Numbered from the stretch's first letter, positions 50,956 to 59,850 are shown. The stretch is 64,000 bases of DNA from JAXLXE01 sp046328115 (GCA_046328115.1 JAXLXE010000001.1:2418001-2482000); one strand, 5' to 3'. The notes: generated by a model not told the origin, from the sequence alone. Numbers and translations are program-made.

Positions 50956-51891
50956 CTACACGGTTCGCCGACGGCGGGGATTCGCTACTTCATCAAGCCC
51001 GGCTGAGAGCAGGAACAGGCCGATGAAGAGCACAACGACCACGACGATCGGCGGCAGCCACCACCACCACATCCCGCGCAGCAGCGCGTTGAAGTGGAGC
51101 GACCAGTAGATGGTCATCCCCACCGTTGGATCGTTCTGCGGGCCCAGGCCGAGCGCCTCTAGCCCGATCGAGGCCAGGATGGCCGAGGAGACCGACCCCA
51201 CGAACGCCGCTGCCAGGTAGGGCAGCATATTGGGCAGCATCTCACGGAAGATGATCTCCACCTGACTCACCCCGCTAAGGCTCGCGATCTGCACGTAGCC
51301 GCGCTCCCGCAGCACCAGCACCTGCGAGCGGATGGTCCGCGTGGGCAGCATCCAGGCCAGGCTCGCGATCACCAGCGCCATGATGGTCACGCTGATCACC
51401 CCCTTGATGGATGCCGCGATGATGATCAGCACGAGCAGGGCCGGCACCGTCAACAGAGTGTCCACCACCATGCTGATGGCCGTGTCCACTGATTTACCCA
51501 GGAACCCGGCCAGAAACCCCAGCACGATGCCGATTGACAGCCCGATGCCGCCCGCGAGGAAGCCAACCTTCAGCGTGAGCGGCAGGCCGGCCACGAGGAC
51601 GGCCAGCAGATCCCTTCCCTGATCGTCCGTCCCAAGCAGGTTCTGGCGCGAGGGCGCGCGCCCCGGTATGTCGCTGAGCGGCTCCGCCAGCCGGGTGTTC
51701 ACCACGAACGGCCCCACCGTGCCAATCGCCAGGATGAGCAGCACCAGAACCGTCCCCACCACCAGTTGCGGATTGCGACGGCAATACGCCCGCGCTACAC
51801 GCCATCGAAGCGTCCAGAGGGAATCGACGCTGGGCCGCCCACTGGGAGCGGCCAGCACACTGGACGTGTCCGCGACTCGCTGAGCGCTCAC
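50956..51891 (-). CDS. Peptide/nickel-type ABC permease, DppC-like
   Basis: A 311-residue inner-membrane permease. It shows LLGTDDQGRDLLAVLVAGLP, the EAA-like loop VQIASLSGVSQVEIIFREMLPNMLPY and SIGLEALGLGPQNDPTVGMTI, all DppC/OppC marks, and five to six TM helices. GTG 51891 begins one base after the DppB-like stop. It is the last gene of the operon; the two ATPase genes normally following are absent and the hip module begins here. Confidence 0.92.
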   Translation of the reverse strand: MSAQRVADTSSVLAAPSGRPSVDSLWTLRWRVARAYCRRNPQLVVGTVLVLLILAIGTVGPFVVNTRLAEPLSDIPGRAPSRQNLLGTDDQGRDLLAVLVAGLPLTLKVGFLAGGIGLSIGIVLGFLAGFLGKSVDTAISMVVDTLLTVPALLVLIIIAASIKGVISVTIMALVIASLAWMLPTRTIRSQVLVLRERGYVQIASLSGVSQVEIIFREMLPNMLPYLAAAFVGSVSSAILASIGLEALGLGPQNDPTVGMTIYWSLHFNALLRGMWWWWLPPIVVVVVLFIGLFLLSAGLDEVANPRRRRTV

Positions 51892-51892
51892 G

Positions 51893-52897
51893 TCAGGCCT
51901 GCCGGTAGGAGATGCGCGGATCGATCAGCGGGTACAGCAGGTCCACGGCCAGCGTTGCCAGTGTGATCGCGAGGACGGTGATGAAGACCACTCCATAGAT
52001 CAAGAAGTAGTCTGACCCGTTGATTGCCTGGAACAGGAGCGAGCCGATGCCGGGATAGCCGAACACAATCTCAACCACCACCGACCCGGACACCACGTGA
52101 CCCAGTCTGATCGCGAATGAGGTCACCTGGGGCAGGATCGCGTTGCGTACGCCATACGCCAGAAAGATCCGCTTCGGTCGCAGGCCCTTGGCATCTGCAA
52201 ACGTCATGTAATCCTCGCCCTCGGTCATCACCATCATGGCCCGCATGCCCAGCGCCCAGAATCCGGTGGCGGCGATGATGATGGACAGGCTGGGCAGCGC
52301 GCCGTGGCGCACCACGTCCCAGGCAAACGCCCACGACCATTCTGGAACCTTCCCAATGGAGTAGCCTCCGGAGAGTGGGAAGATGGGGATGACCAGGCAG
52401 AACCCGTACACCAGCAGCAGGCCCAGCAGGTAGTACGGGATGGCAGACAGCGCCATCAGCGGCCCCACCAGGTAACCGAGCCAACGCGGTGAACGTGGCC
52501 ACGCCACCAGCGCACCCAGCAGCGTCCCCACCGCGAACGCGAGCACGGTGGCCAGGGTGAGCAGTCCGATGGTCCAGGGCAGCGCGGCCTGGATCATCGG
52601 CAATACCTTCGCCGGATACTGGGCGATGGAGTAGCCGAAGTCCAGGCTCAGCGCGGCCTGCATGTACTTGAAGTACTGCACGTACAGCGGCTGGTCCAGG
52701 CCAAACTGCACGTTGTAGGAGCGAACCATCTCTTCGATCCCCTGCTGCATCGGCCCGGGCTGCTGCATGGCGCTCATGAGTCGTTCTCGTACCGGGTTGC
52801 CGGGCGCGAGGCGTGGGACCATGAAGTTGAGCGTGGCCGCGCCCCAGAGCACCACCAGGAACTGGACCAGGCGACGGACCAGGTAGTCGCGCCTCAC
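51893..52897 (-). CDS. Peptide/nickel-type ABC permease, DppB-like
   Basis: A 334-residue permease with six TM helices: the start RRLVQFLVVLWGAATLNFMVPRLAPGNP, the EAA-like region MTFADAKGLRPKRIFLAYGVRNAILP, and EIVFGYPGIGSLLFQAINGSD before the last helices, as in DppB/OppB. GTG 52897 follows AGGA and lies 10 bp after the binding-protein stop. Confidence 0.93.
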   Translation of the reverse strand: MRRDYLVRRLVQFLVVLWGAATLNFMVPRLAPGNPVRERLMSAMQQPGPMQQGIEEMVRSYNVQFGLDQPLYVQYFKYMQAALSLDFGYSIAQYPAKVLPMIQAALPWTIGLLTLATVLAFAVGTLLGALVAWPRSPRWLGYLVGPLMALSAIPYYLLGLLLVYGFCLVIPIFPLSGGYSIGKVPEWSWAFAWDVVRHGALPSLSIIIAATGFWALGMRAMMVMTEGEDYMTFADAKGLRPKRIFLAYGVRNAILPQVTSFAIRLGHVVSGSVVVEIVFGYPGIGSLLFQAINGSDYFLIYGVVFITVLAITLATLAVDLLYPLIDPRISYRQA

Positions 52898-52907
52898 GAT
52901 CTGATTC

Positions 52908-54815
52908 CTAGGCGGGCTCGAGTGCGTGGATGATCAGGGGGGCCGCGCCGCGGTGCCAGCTACCACCGCCCACGTAGGGGTTCTTCTCCGTGGGCCAGCC
53001 TTTCCAGGTCGTCAGGTTGAACGGTACGCGCAGGTACCACTTCACCGTTGGCAAGGCGGGCAGGTTTTTCAGCCACAGCTCCATGGCCTGGAGGTAGAGG
53101 GGCATGAACTTACCGTCTGTCGGTTGGAGCCTGGCCATCTCGTCCACGATCTTGTCGAACTCAGGATTGCGCCAACGGTACGGCTGGTTCGCGGGCTGGC
53201 CCGTGGGTGCGTAGTTCTTGCTGTGGTAGAGATCCAGCAGTGCCCAGGGATCGCGGTAGGCGGCAGTGTCAAAGCGGACGAACGCGTCAACTTCGCCCTG
53301 AGGCACGATCGTGTTGAAGTTGGTGGGCGACTTGAAGGATGCATCAAACCCAGCTTTGCGTAGCTGGGTGACGAAGATCGGGCCGATGTCCTGAAAGAAC
53401 CCCGGCGAAAGCTGGACCACCATGGGGAACCGCTCGCCACTCTTGGCCCAGAATCCCTCACCGTCCTTCTTCCACCCCTTGGACTCAAGGATTTGCGCCG
53501 CTTTGCCCGGATCCGGCGAGTCGACCGGATACTTCTTCAGCAGGTCCTTCGTCGCCTCGGCGTAGGGAACCAGCGTGGGCAGCAGGTTGAACGGCAGCAC
53601 GCTGATCTCGCCGGCATCCTTGTAGACGGTCTCCGCGACTTGCTTGCGGTCCAAGGCGTGGTTGATGGCCCAGCGGATCTCCGGGTCGTCGAAGGGTGCC
53701 TTCTCGCAGTTGAAGCCCATCATGATCGCCGAGGGGCTGACCGACCCGTACGGCGGCTTGTTGCCCTCCGTCCAGAAGATCACCTTGTCGGACCGCTGGA
53801 GGATGGCGGGGATGTTCGCCGGAAACATGTCGTGGGTCGCGTCTACCTCGTTGGTGGCGTGGAGCTGGATCTTCTTGGCGTCCTCGAAGCGTGGGAGCAT
53901 GACGATGCGCTTCATCTTGGGCAGCGGTCGGAAGCCGGCCTTGGCGCCCCACCAGTCATCCCGTCGCTCGTAGATCTTCTGCTCCGCGGTGGCGGAGACG
54001 AGCTTCCACGGGCCCGTGGTGATTGGCCAGCCTTTGGCCAGATCAAAGTTTGAGAACTTCTTCTGGTCCTGCCCCTTGAAGACGTGCTCCGGCACGATGG
54101 GGAAGCCCAGGTCCTGGAACCACTGAAAGTAGCGCAGCACAAAGCCAGGGTTGGGCCCCGTCAGGACGAATCGCGCGGTGAGCGGGTCCGGGGCCACCAC
54201 GTCCCTGACCCAGGTCTTCATGTCGAACGCAAAGAGCAGGTCCGGCGAGTTCTCCTGGAGCATCTTGATGGTGAAGACGACGTCGTTCGCGGTGAACGGC
54301 TTCCCGTCGCTCCACGTCACGCCCTGCCGTAGTTTGAAGGTGACCTCGGAGCTGTCGGCGTTGAACTCGTAGCTCTCGGCCAGCCAGGGGATCTCGGCGT
54401 CCTTCCCGGGTAGTCCCTTCGGCCAGGTGACATCCCTGGTCCAGTACGGGTTGTAGAAAAACAGCGGCTCGAACATGAAGTGCCAGCCGGTGCGTTGCTG
54501 CGCGCGCAGGAACGGGTTGGCCAGCTCGGTGTCCTGGAACTGGTTGAAGGTGTCGGAGACGCTCATGATCAGCGTCTCCTTGCGCGAGATCTCCCCCGGC
54601 TTGGCGGCCGGCGCGGCGGTGGTCGGCGCGGCTGCGGCGGCCGGCTTCGCTTCCGCTGGAGCGGTCGCGGCGGCGGGCGCCGGCACGACGGGCTGGGCCT
54701 TCTCCGCGGGTTTCGGTGGAACCGGCACTTCCTGCGACTGGCATGCCGTTGCCAGAGCGGCTATCGATCCGGTGACCTGGACCAGAAACTGTCGGCGCGT
54801 GAGCTGGCGATTCAT
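52908..54815 (-). CDS. Peptide-type ABC binding lipoprotein (SBP_bac_5)
   Basis: A 635-residue binding protein. The N-terminus combines a twin-arginine motif (TRRQFLVQVTG) with a lipobox (ALATAC) and an Ala/Pro linker. The body has WSDGKPFTANDVVFTIKML, IVPEHVF, INHALDRKQVAETVYK and late YHSKNYAPTG segments, typical of the oligopeptide/nickel class. ATG 54815 follows GGAGGTG; a GTG lies two codons earlier. It is the first gene of the three-gene importer. With urease next door, urea-related or nickel cargo is possible but unsupported. Confidence 0.92.
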   Translation of the reverse strand: MNRQLTRRQFLVQVTGSIAALATACQSQEVPVPPKPAEKAQPVVPAPAAATAPAEAKPAAAAAPTTAAPAAKPGEISRKETLIMSVSDTFNQFQDTELANPFLRAQQRTGWHFMFEPLFFYNPYWTRDVTWPKGLPGKDAEIPWLAESYEFNADSSEVTFKLRQGVTWSDGKPFTANDVVFTIKMLQENSPDLLFAFDMKTWVRDVVAPDPLTARFVLTGPNPGFVLRYFQWFQDLGFPIVPEHVFKGQDQKKFSNFDLAKGWPITTGPWKLVSATAEQKIYERRDDWWGAKAGFRPLPKMKRIVMLPRFEDAKKIQLHATNEVDATHDMFPANIPAILQRSDKVIFWTEGNKPPYGSVSPSAIMMGFNCEKAPFDDPEIRWAINHALDRKQVAETVYKDAGEISVLPFNLLPTLVPYAEATKDLLKKYPVDSPDPGKAAQILESKGWKKDGEGFWAKSGERFPMVVQLSPGFFQDIGPIFVTQLRKAGFDASFKSPTNFNTIVPQGEVDAFVRFDTAAYRDPWALLDLYHSKNYAPTGQPANQPYRWRNPEFDKIVDEMARLQPTDGKFMPLYLQAMELWLKNLPALPTVKWYLRVPFNLTTWKGWPTEKNPYVGGGSWHRGAAPLIIHALEPA

Positions 54816-54948
54816 GGGCACCTCCGACGCACTGCTGAGGAGCTCCTGGCGGACGAGGCGTCAGCCGCGGCTAGCGTACAACAGTCGGACGGCGCCGGTC
54901 GCGGTAGGCGAGGCCATCGTCTATCCACCCGTGGTTCCCTCGCAGCCC

Positions 54949-56631
54949 CTAGATGAAGTACCGCTGCGTCAGCGGCAGCCGCTCCGCGGGCGGTAGGTCC
55001 ACCGCGTGGCCATCGATCTCGACCTCTAGCGAGGACGGATCGACGCGCACCGAGGGTGAGGCCCCGTTGTGGTGGAAGTCTGCCTTGGTCAGCGGTCGCG
55101 AGCGCTTCACTGGCGATAGCCGCCGCCGGATCTGCACTCGCTGGCTCAGCCCGTTCGCGATTGAGGCCTCGGAGACGAAGGCAACCCCCAGCGACGCCGG
55201 CGCGGCGCCGTACGCTCCGAACATGGGCCGGTAGATCTGCGGCTGCCCCAGCCGGGTGCTGTCATTCCCGGACCCCACGGGTCCCCACACCACGAAGCCG
55301 CCCTTGAGCACAAGCTGCGGCTTCACCCCGAAGAACTCCGGTCGCCACAGGACCACGTCCGCCAGCTTGCCCGGCTCCAGCGATCCCACCTCGTGCGCCA
55401 ATCCCTGTGCAATCGCTGGATTGATCGTGATCTTGGCCAGATACCGTCTGATGCGCGCGTTGTCGTTTGGTCCGTCCGCCCCCGCAACCTCCTTCATCCG
55501 GTGCGCCATCTGCCACGTGCGCGTCACCACCTCACCGATCCGCCCCATCCCCTGCGAGTCGGATGACACCATGGCGATGGCACCAAGGTCGTGCAGCACC
55601 GTCTCCGCCGCCACCGTGCCGGAACGGGCTCGCCATTGGACCGCGATCGCGTCCTCATCCAGGAAGCCGTGCATCCGGTGCACGGTCATCTTCATGTCTG
55701 GGTACTCGGCTACTGAGTTCACGGTGTAGGGGATTGTCGGGGTGGTGGAAGACCCCAGGATGTGCGGATGGCCGCACAGCTCGAGCACGTTAGGATGTCC
55801 GCCACCGAGCCCCTCAATGTGGTAGGCGTGAATGGTCCGGCCGTTGATAGCCGCGATGGTCTCCTCGATCTCTCCGGCCTCCTGGTGCGAGTCCGTGTGG
55901 ATGCAGACCGGCAGGTCGTACTCCTCCGCCACGTTCAGCGCCTGGTCCACCACACTTGGGTAGCCCGCCGTGTCCTCGTGGATCTTGAACCCCCCGGAGC
56001 CCATCTCGGCGTTGCGCACCAGCGCGTCGCGGCCGGCCGAGCTGCCCCGTCCCAGGAGCGAGACGTTGAGCGGGAAGGCCTCCCACGCTTCCAGGAGCCG
56101 GTGGAAGTTGTGCGCCGGGTTGACGCCCAGGTCGGACACGTGGCCGTAGCCCATGCCCACGATGGTGGTGGTGCCGGACGACAGTGCCGCGGGGATGAGA
56201 CTGGTCGTCGCAAGGTGGACGTGGGCGTCCACGATCCCGGGCGTGGCGATCATGCCCTCAGCCATGATCCAGCCGGTGTTCGCCCCGGCCAGCACGGTGA
56301 CGTCGTCCGCGATGTCCGGATTTCCCGCCCGGCCGATCGCCACGATGCGTCCGTCTTTGATCCCGATGTTGCCCTTGAAGATCCCGAGGACCGGATCCAA
56401 CACCAGGGCGTTCCCGATAATCAGGTCCAGCGCGCTGTCACGACCCTCGCGGCTGCTGAACTGCATGGCGTCGCGCAACGTCTTGCCAAAGCCCCACAGC
56501 GGCTCGTCGCCGGCCGCGTTGTAGTCGTGCTCCACCTCGGCAAGAAGGTTCGTGTCGCCCAGGCGCACGCGATCGCCCGTGGTGGGCCCGTACAGGCGGG
56601 CGTAGAGCGCGCGATCCATCTCGAAGGGCAT
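54949..56631 (-). CDS. ureC: Urease alpha subunit, divergent active-site flap
   Basis: The 560-residue nickel amidohydrolase subunit that splits urea. Ligands are kept: HxH in VDAHVHLA, the carbamylated Lys and His in GGFKIHEDT, His in CIHTD, His in AYHIEG and Asp in SSDSQGMGR. The mobile flap, normally MVCHHLDP, reads MTVHRMHG, so the flap Cys is Val and one His is Arg. The end LTQRYFI matches. It has its own AGGAG 7 nt before ATG 56631. It is separated from ureAB by two opposite-strand Uma2 genes. Urea is the default substrate; the flap leaves this open. Confidence 0.9.
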   Translation of the reverse strand: MPFEMDRALYARLYGPTTGDRVRLGDTNLLAEVEHDYNAAGDEPLWGFGKTLRDAMQFSSREGRDSALDLIIGNALVLDPVLGIFKGNIGIKDGRIVAIGRAGNPDIADDVTVLAGANTGWIMAEGMIATPGIVDAHVHLATTSLIPAALSSGTTTIVGMGYGHVSDLGVNPAHNFHRLLEAWEAFPLNVSLLGRGSSAGRDALVRNAEMGSGGFKIHEDTAGYPSVVDQALNVAEEYDLPVCIHTDSHQEAGEIEETIAAINGRTIHAYHIEGLGGGHPNVLELCGHPHILGSSTTPTIPYTVNSVAEYPDMKMTVHRMHGFLDEDAIAVQWRARSGTVAAETVLHDLGAIAMVSSDSQGMGRIGEVVTRTWQMAHRMKEVAGADGPNDNARIRRYLAKITINPAIAQGLAHEVGSLEPGKLADVVLWRPEFFGVKPQLVLKGGFVVWGPVGSGNDSTRLGQPQIYRPMFGAYGAAPASLGVAFVSEASIANGLSQRVQIRRRLSPVKRSRPLTKADFHHNGASPSVRVDPSSLEVEIDGHAVDLPPAERLPLTQRYFI

Positions 56632-56656
56632 GGGCTACTCCTGGAGCGAGTGGCCA

Positions 56657-56668
56657 GATGCTAGCATC
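56657..56668. repeat. 12-bp palindrome upstream of ureC
   Basis: GATGCTAGCATC, a perfect palindrome 26 bp before the ureC start. TAGCAT on the minus strand at 56681-56676 could be the -10 box of ureC. The site may be an operator for the divergent ureC/Uma2 pair. Confidence 0.35.
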
Positions 56669-56741
56669 CCGCCGCATGCTACGCTTTCACGGCAGTCGTG
56701 TCTGCCAAACACCGAAACCTGGCGGGCAGGGAGCATTTCGG

Positions 56742-57485
56742 GTGGCGATCGAACAACGACCCAGGGCGAAGCGCAAGGTCAGAGCGCGCGCCGCCGCACC
56801 GAAGGCAGCGCATCCGTCGCCGCCGCCTCCGCCTCTGGAGAACGGCGATCGGCTGACGCGGGCGGAGTTCGAGCGCCGCTACGAGGCGATGCCGAACCTC
56901 AAGAAGGCGGAACTTATTGAGGGGGTAGTCTACGTGCCATCGCCCGTACGGCTCGCGCAGCATGGGAGACCGAATCAGGATATCGATGCCTGGCTTGGGG
57001 TGTATCGAGCCGGCACTCCCGGCCTGACGGGAGCGACCAACGCCACCGTCAGACTCGATCTCGACAACGAGCCGCAGCCGGACGCCATGCTGCTCCTCGA
57101 AAGCGATGGTCAATCGCGCGTGGGGCCTGACGGCTACGTCGAGGGTGCCCCCGAGCTCATCGTGGAGATCGCGGCCAGCAGCGTCTCGTACGACCTCCAC
57201 GCCAAACTCGTCGTGTACCGCCGATCCGGGGTCAGCGAGTACATCGTCTGGCGGGTGCTGGACAACGCTATTGATTGGTTCGTGCTCACCGAGGGCGAGT
57301 ACGTGCGCGCAGAGCCGGACTCATCCGGCACCTGCCGCAGCCAGATCTTCCCCGGCCTCTGGCTCAACGTGCCCGCCATGCTCGCCGGAGACCTCTCCGG
57401 TGTCCTCCGGACTCTTCAATCAGGACTCGATTCAGCGGAACACTCGAACTTCGTTGGCAGCATCGGTCAGGCTACCATTCAGTAG
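56742..57485 (+). CDS. Uma2-family putative endonuclease, copy 1
   Basis: A 247-residue Uma2 (DUF820) protein, a PD-(D/E)xK nuclease-fold family of unclear role. The motif line is the acidic NEPQPDAMLL, then EGAPELIVEIAASSVSYDLHAKLVVYRRSGVSEYIVW, which supplies the E-x-E/K residues. A basic N-terminal tail (EQRPRAKRKVRARAAAPK) precedes it. GTG 56742 has GGGAG upstream and matches the start of copy 2. It is inserted against the direction of the urease genes. Confidence 0.85.
   Translation: MAIEQRPRAKRKVRARAAAPKAAHPSPPPPPLENGDRLTRAEFERRYEAMPNLKKAELIEGVVYVPSPVRLAQHGRPNQDIDAWLGVYRAGTPGLTGATNATVRLDLDNEPQPDAMLLLESDGQSRVGPDGYVEGAPELIVEIAASSVSYDLHAKLVVYRRSGVSEYIVWRVLDNAIDWFVLTEGEYVRAEPDSSGTCRSQIFPGLWLNVPAMLAGDLSGVLRTLQSGLDSAEHSNFVGSIGQATIQ
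56835..56955. repeat. 121-bp near-identical duplicate tract, copy 1
   Basis: This stretch of Uma2 copy 1 matches 57646-57766 in copy 2 at 119 of 121 positions, far above the rest of the two genes. That suggests recent duplication or gene conversion. Confidence 0.85.
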
Positions 57486-57561
57486 CCAAGCACGCATGGG
57501 CGTATCCCGACACTGCCCTCAGCAGTGACCGCGCCCAGACGGCGCAAGCGGAGTGTCGGCG

Positions 57562-58296
57562 GTGGCGATTGAACAACGACCAAGAAGCAAACGAGCCGCG
57601 CGCAAGCGGTCAACGGTGGCCCGATCGGCTGGCGCGATTCGGCGACTGGAGAATGGCGATCGGCTGACGCGGGCCGAGTTCGAGCGCCGCTACGAGGCGA
57701 TGCCGAACCTCAAGAAGGCGGAACTTATTGAGGGGGTAGTCTACGTGCCATCGCCCGTACGGCTCGACCAGCATGGAGCGCCACACGCCGCCATGGTGGG
57801 CTGGGCTGTGGTCTATTCCGCGGCTACCCCGGGCATCGTAGTTGGGGACAACGCCACCGTAAGGCTCGATCTGGACAACGAGCCCCAGCCTGACGTGTTG
57901 CTGCGTGCAGCATCGCACGGTCGATCGACGGTGGATCCGGACGGCTACGTCGAGGGTGCCCCAGAGCTCGTCGTGGAGATCGCGGCGAGCAGCGTTTCAT
58001 ACGACCTCCACGCTAAGCTCGCCGTCTACCGCCGATCCGGTGTTCGGGAGTACGTGGTCTGGCGAGTGCTGGACGACGCCATCGACTGGTTCGTGCTCAC
58101 CGAGGGCGAGTACGTGCGCACGGAGCCTGATTCGTCCGGTATCTGCCGCAGCCAGGTCTTCCCTGGCCTCTGGCTGAACGTGCCCGCCATGCTCGCCGGG
58201 GACCTCTCCACGGCGCTTCAGACCCTGAACGAAGGCCTGGCATCGCCGGAGCATGGCCAGTTTCTTGCCGAGCGCGGCGGCTCAGGGCAGGGCTGA
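57562..58296 (+). CDS. Uma2-family putative endonuclease, copy 2
   Basis: A 244-residue paralogue of the gene before it, with the same order: basic tail, LENGDRLTRAEFERRYEAMPN, NEPQPDVLL, and EGAPELVVEIAASSVSYDLHAKLAVYRRSGVREYVVW. The region after residue 75 (HGAPHAAMVGWAVVYSAATP) differs clearly from copy 1, which points to a specificity-bearing segment. GTG 57562 aligns with the start of copy 1; GTG 57553 is possible. Its last 15 bp overlap the end of ureB. Confidence 0.85.
   Translation: MAIEQRPRSKRAARKRSTVARSAGAIRRLENGDRLTRAEFERRYEAMPNLKKAELIEGVVYVPSPVRLDQHGAPHAAMVGWAVVYSAATPGIVVGDNATVRLDLDNEPQPDVLLRAASHGRSTVDPDGYVEGAPELVVEIAASSVSYDLHAKLAVYRRSGVREYVVWRVLDDAIDWFVLTEGEYVRTEPDSSGICRSQVFPGLWLNVPAMLAGDLSTALQTLNEGLASPEHGQFLAERGGSGQG
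57646..57766. repeat. 121-bp near-identical duplicate tract, copy 2
   Basis: Partner of 56835-56955, offset 811 bp, with only two mismatches. Confidence 0.85.
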
Positions 58297-58656
58297 GTCC
58301 AGAAACCCCCGGTCACGCGCCCGCCGCAGCGCTGCCTGCAGGCCCGCCTGGCTCAGCGGTCCGTCCACCAGCCCGTTGAAGCCGTGGATCTCCCGCGCGC
58401 CCGCCACCTCCACCAGGCGAACTTCTTTGGTCTCGCCCGGCTCCCAGCGCACGGTGGCCCCCGCCGCGATGTCCAGCCGCATGCCGTAGGCCGCCGCGCG
58501 GTCGAAGCGGAGCCGCTTGTTCGCCTCGAAGAAGTGGAAGTGCGACCCCACGTGGACGGGCCAGACCGACGTGTTCTCCACGTGTATGCTCACCGTCCTC
58601 CGACCGCTATTGACAACAACAGTGCCCGGAACCGTCACAAGCTCGCCTGGTATCAA
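58282..58656 (-). CDS. ureB: Urease beta subunit
   Basis: A 124-residue structural subunit of urease: PGELVTVPGTVVVNSGR, VHVGSHFHFFEANKRLRFDR and GATVRWEPGETKEVRLV are the standard beta-subunit blocks. It starts ATG 58656, 19 bp after the ureA stop. Normally ureC follows at once; here two opposite-strand genes intervene. The C-terminal extension (about 20 residues) overlaps the end of Uma2 copy 2. Confidence 0.95.
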   Translation of the reverse strand: MIPGELVTVPGTVVVNSGRRTVSIHVENTSVWPVHVGSHFHFFEANKRLRFDRAAAYGMRLDIAAGATVRWEPGETKEVRLVEVAGAREIHGFNGLVDGPLSQAGLQAALRRARDRGFLDSALP

Positions 58657-58675
58657 CGGTTTCTCCGCCGCGCGG

Positions 58676-58978
58676 CTACTTGATCGGATTGTGGACGGTG
58701 ACCAGTTTCGAGCCGTCGAGGAACACGGCCTCGATCTGGATAGACGGGATCATCTCCGCCACACCCTCGATCACGTCAGCCCGTTTGAGCACGCTCTCAC
58801 CCGTGGCCAGCGCCTCCGCGTAGGAACGACCGGCCCGGGCCTCCTCCAGCACCTCGTCGCAGATCAGCGCCACGGCCTCGGGATGGTTGAGCTTGATGCC
58901 CCGCGCAAGGCGTTTCCGGGCCAGCTCCGCCATGGTGAAGATCGTCAGCCTGTCCTGCTCGCGGGGTGTCAGCTTCAT
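58676..58978 (-). CDS. ureA: Urease gamma subunit
   Basis: A 100-residue subunit with the classical start MKLTPREQDRLTIFTMAELA and end LVTVHNPIK; IKLNHPEAVALICDEVLEEARAG is the central conserved block. It lies 13 bp after the stop of the SDR gene, so SDR, ureA and ureB share a transcript. No nickel-insertion accessory genes (ureD/E/F/G) are in the window. Confidence 0.96.
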   Translation of the reverse strand: MKLTPREQDRLTIFTMAELARKRLARGIKLNHPEAVALICDEVLEEARAGRSYAEALATGESVLKRADVIEGVAEMIPSIQIEAVFLDGSKLVTVHNPIK

Positions 58979-58991
58979 GCGTCTGGGACAG

Positions 58992-59738
58992 CTACGTGAG
59001 CAGCAGCCCGGTGTCCACCGCGATCGTCTGCCCAGTGAGGCCGCCGTTCCGCACGCATTCCAGCGTGGCCGTCGCGATCTCCTCGGGCGTGACGCTCCGC
59101 TTCAACGGCGCAACCGATTCCATCCGGGCCTTCTGCTCCTCCGTGAAGCGCTCGCCCCAGCGGGTACGCACCAGCCCGGGGGCGACCGAGTTGACCCGGA
59201 CATCCGGCGCCAGCGCGATCGCCATGGCCTTGGTCAGGTGGATCAATGCCGCCTTCGAGACCGCGTAGGCGATGCAGCTTCCACCGGCTTTGATCCCGGC
59301 AATCGATGAGATGTTCACGATCGCGCCGCCGCCGCTCGCCCGCATGGGCCCGGCGACGACCTTTGACGCCATGAACGGCCCCTTCACGTTCAGGTTCATG
59401 ATGTCGTCCCAGGAATCGTCGTCCATGTTGTCCAGGTCCTGGAACGGCACGAAGATGGTCCGGCCTGCATTGTTGACCAGGATGTCCAGCCGGCCAAACT
59501 TGCCCACGGTCTCGTCCACCAGCGTCTGAATCTCCGCTCGCTTCGAGACGTCAGCCCGCAGCGCGATACCCTCGGCGCCGGCACCCTGAAGCTCCCGCAC
59601 CGTGGCGAACGCGTCATCCTGCGAGCGGCTGTAGTTCACCACCACTCGCACGCCGGCCGCCCCCAACGCGCTCGAGATCGCTCGACCGATTCCCGTTCCG
59701 CCACCCGTGACGATGGCGACCTTGCCGGCTAGATCCAT
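58992..59738 (-). CDS. Short-chain dehydrogenase/reductase (FabG-like)
   Basis: A 248-residue NAD(P)-dependent oxidoreductase. Coenzyme motif VTGGGTGIG (residue 10), NNAG near 90, catalytic Ser in VNISSIAG and Tyr/Lys in YAVSK. The substrate is unknown; homology is to 3-oxoacyl-ACP reductase-like enzymes. ATG 59738 has GGAG 6 nt upstream. Its leader carries four 12-bp repeats. It is the first gene of the SDR-ureA-ureB unit. Confidence 0.93.
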   Translation of the reverse strand: MDLAGKVAIVTGGGTGIGRAISSALGAAGVRVVVNYSRSQDDAFATVRELQGAGAEGIALRADVSKRAEIQTLVDETVGKFGRLDILVNNAGRTIFVPFQDLDNMDDDSWDDIMNLNVKGPFMASKVVAGPMRASGGGAIVNISSIAGIKAGGSCIAYAVSKAALIHLTKAMAIALAPDVRVNSVAPGLVRTRWGERFTEEQKARMESVAPLKRSVTPEEIATATLECVRNGGLTGQTIAVDTGLLLT

Positions 59739-59757
59739 GTTCGCTCCGCTATCCCAG

Positions 59758-59805
59758 TCTCACTGTGGGTCTCGCTGTGCGTCTCGCTGTGGGTCTCAGT
59801 GTGAA
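59758..59805 (-). repeat. 12-bp tandem repeat, 4 copies (CACAG core)
   Basis: On the minus strand the units read close to CACAGCGAGACC, four times without gaps, ending 20 bp before the SDR start. The orientation matches the gene. Similar arrays occur at 25241 and 63182. Confidence 0.7.
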
Positions 59806-59850
59806 GGTACTCGCGTGTCGCGCGTTCTGCAAGACGCCGGCCGCCGAATC

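Noticed and set aside
56700..58296. Insertion sequence carrying the Uma2 genes
   Set aside because: No transposase, terminal inverted repeats or target-site duplication could be seen around the two genes.
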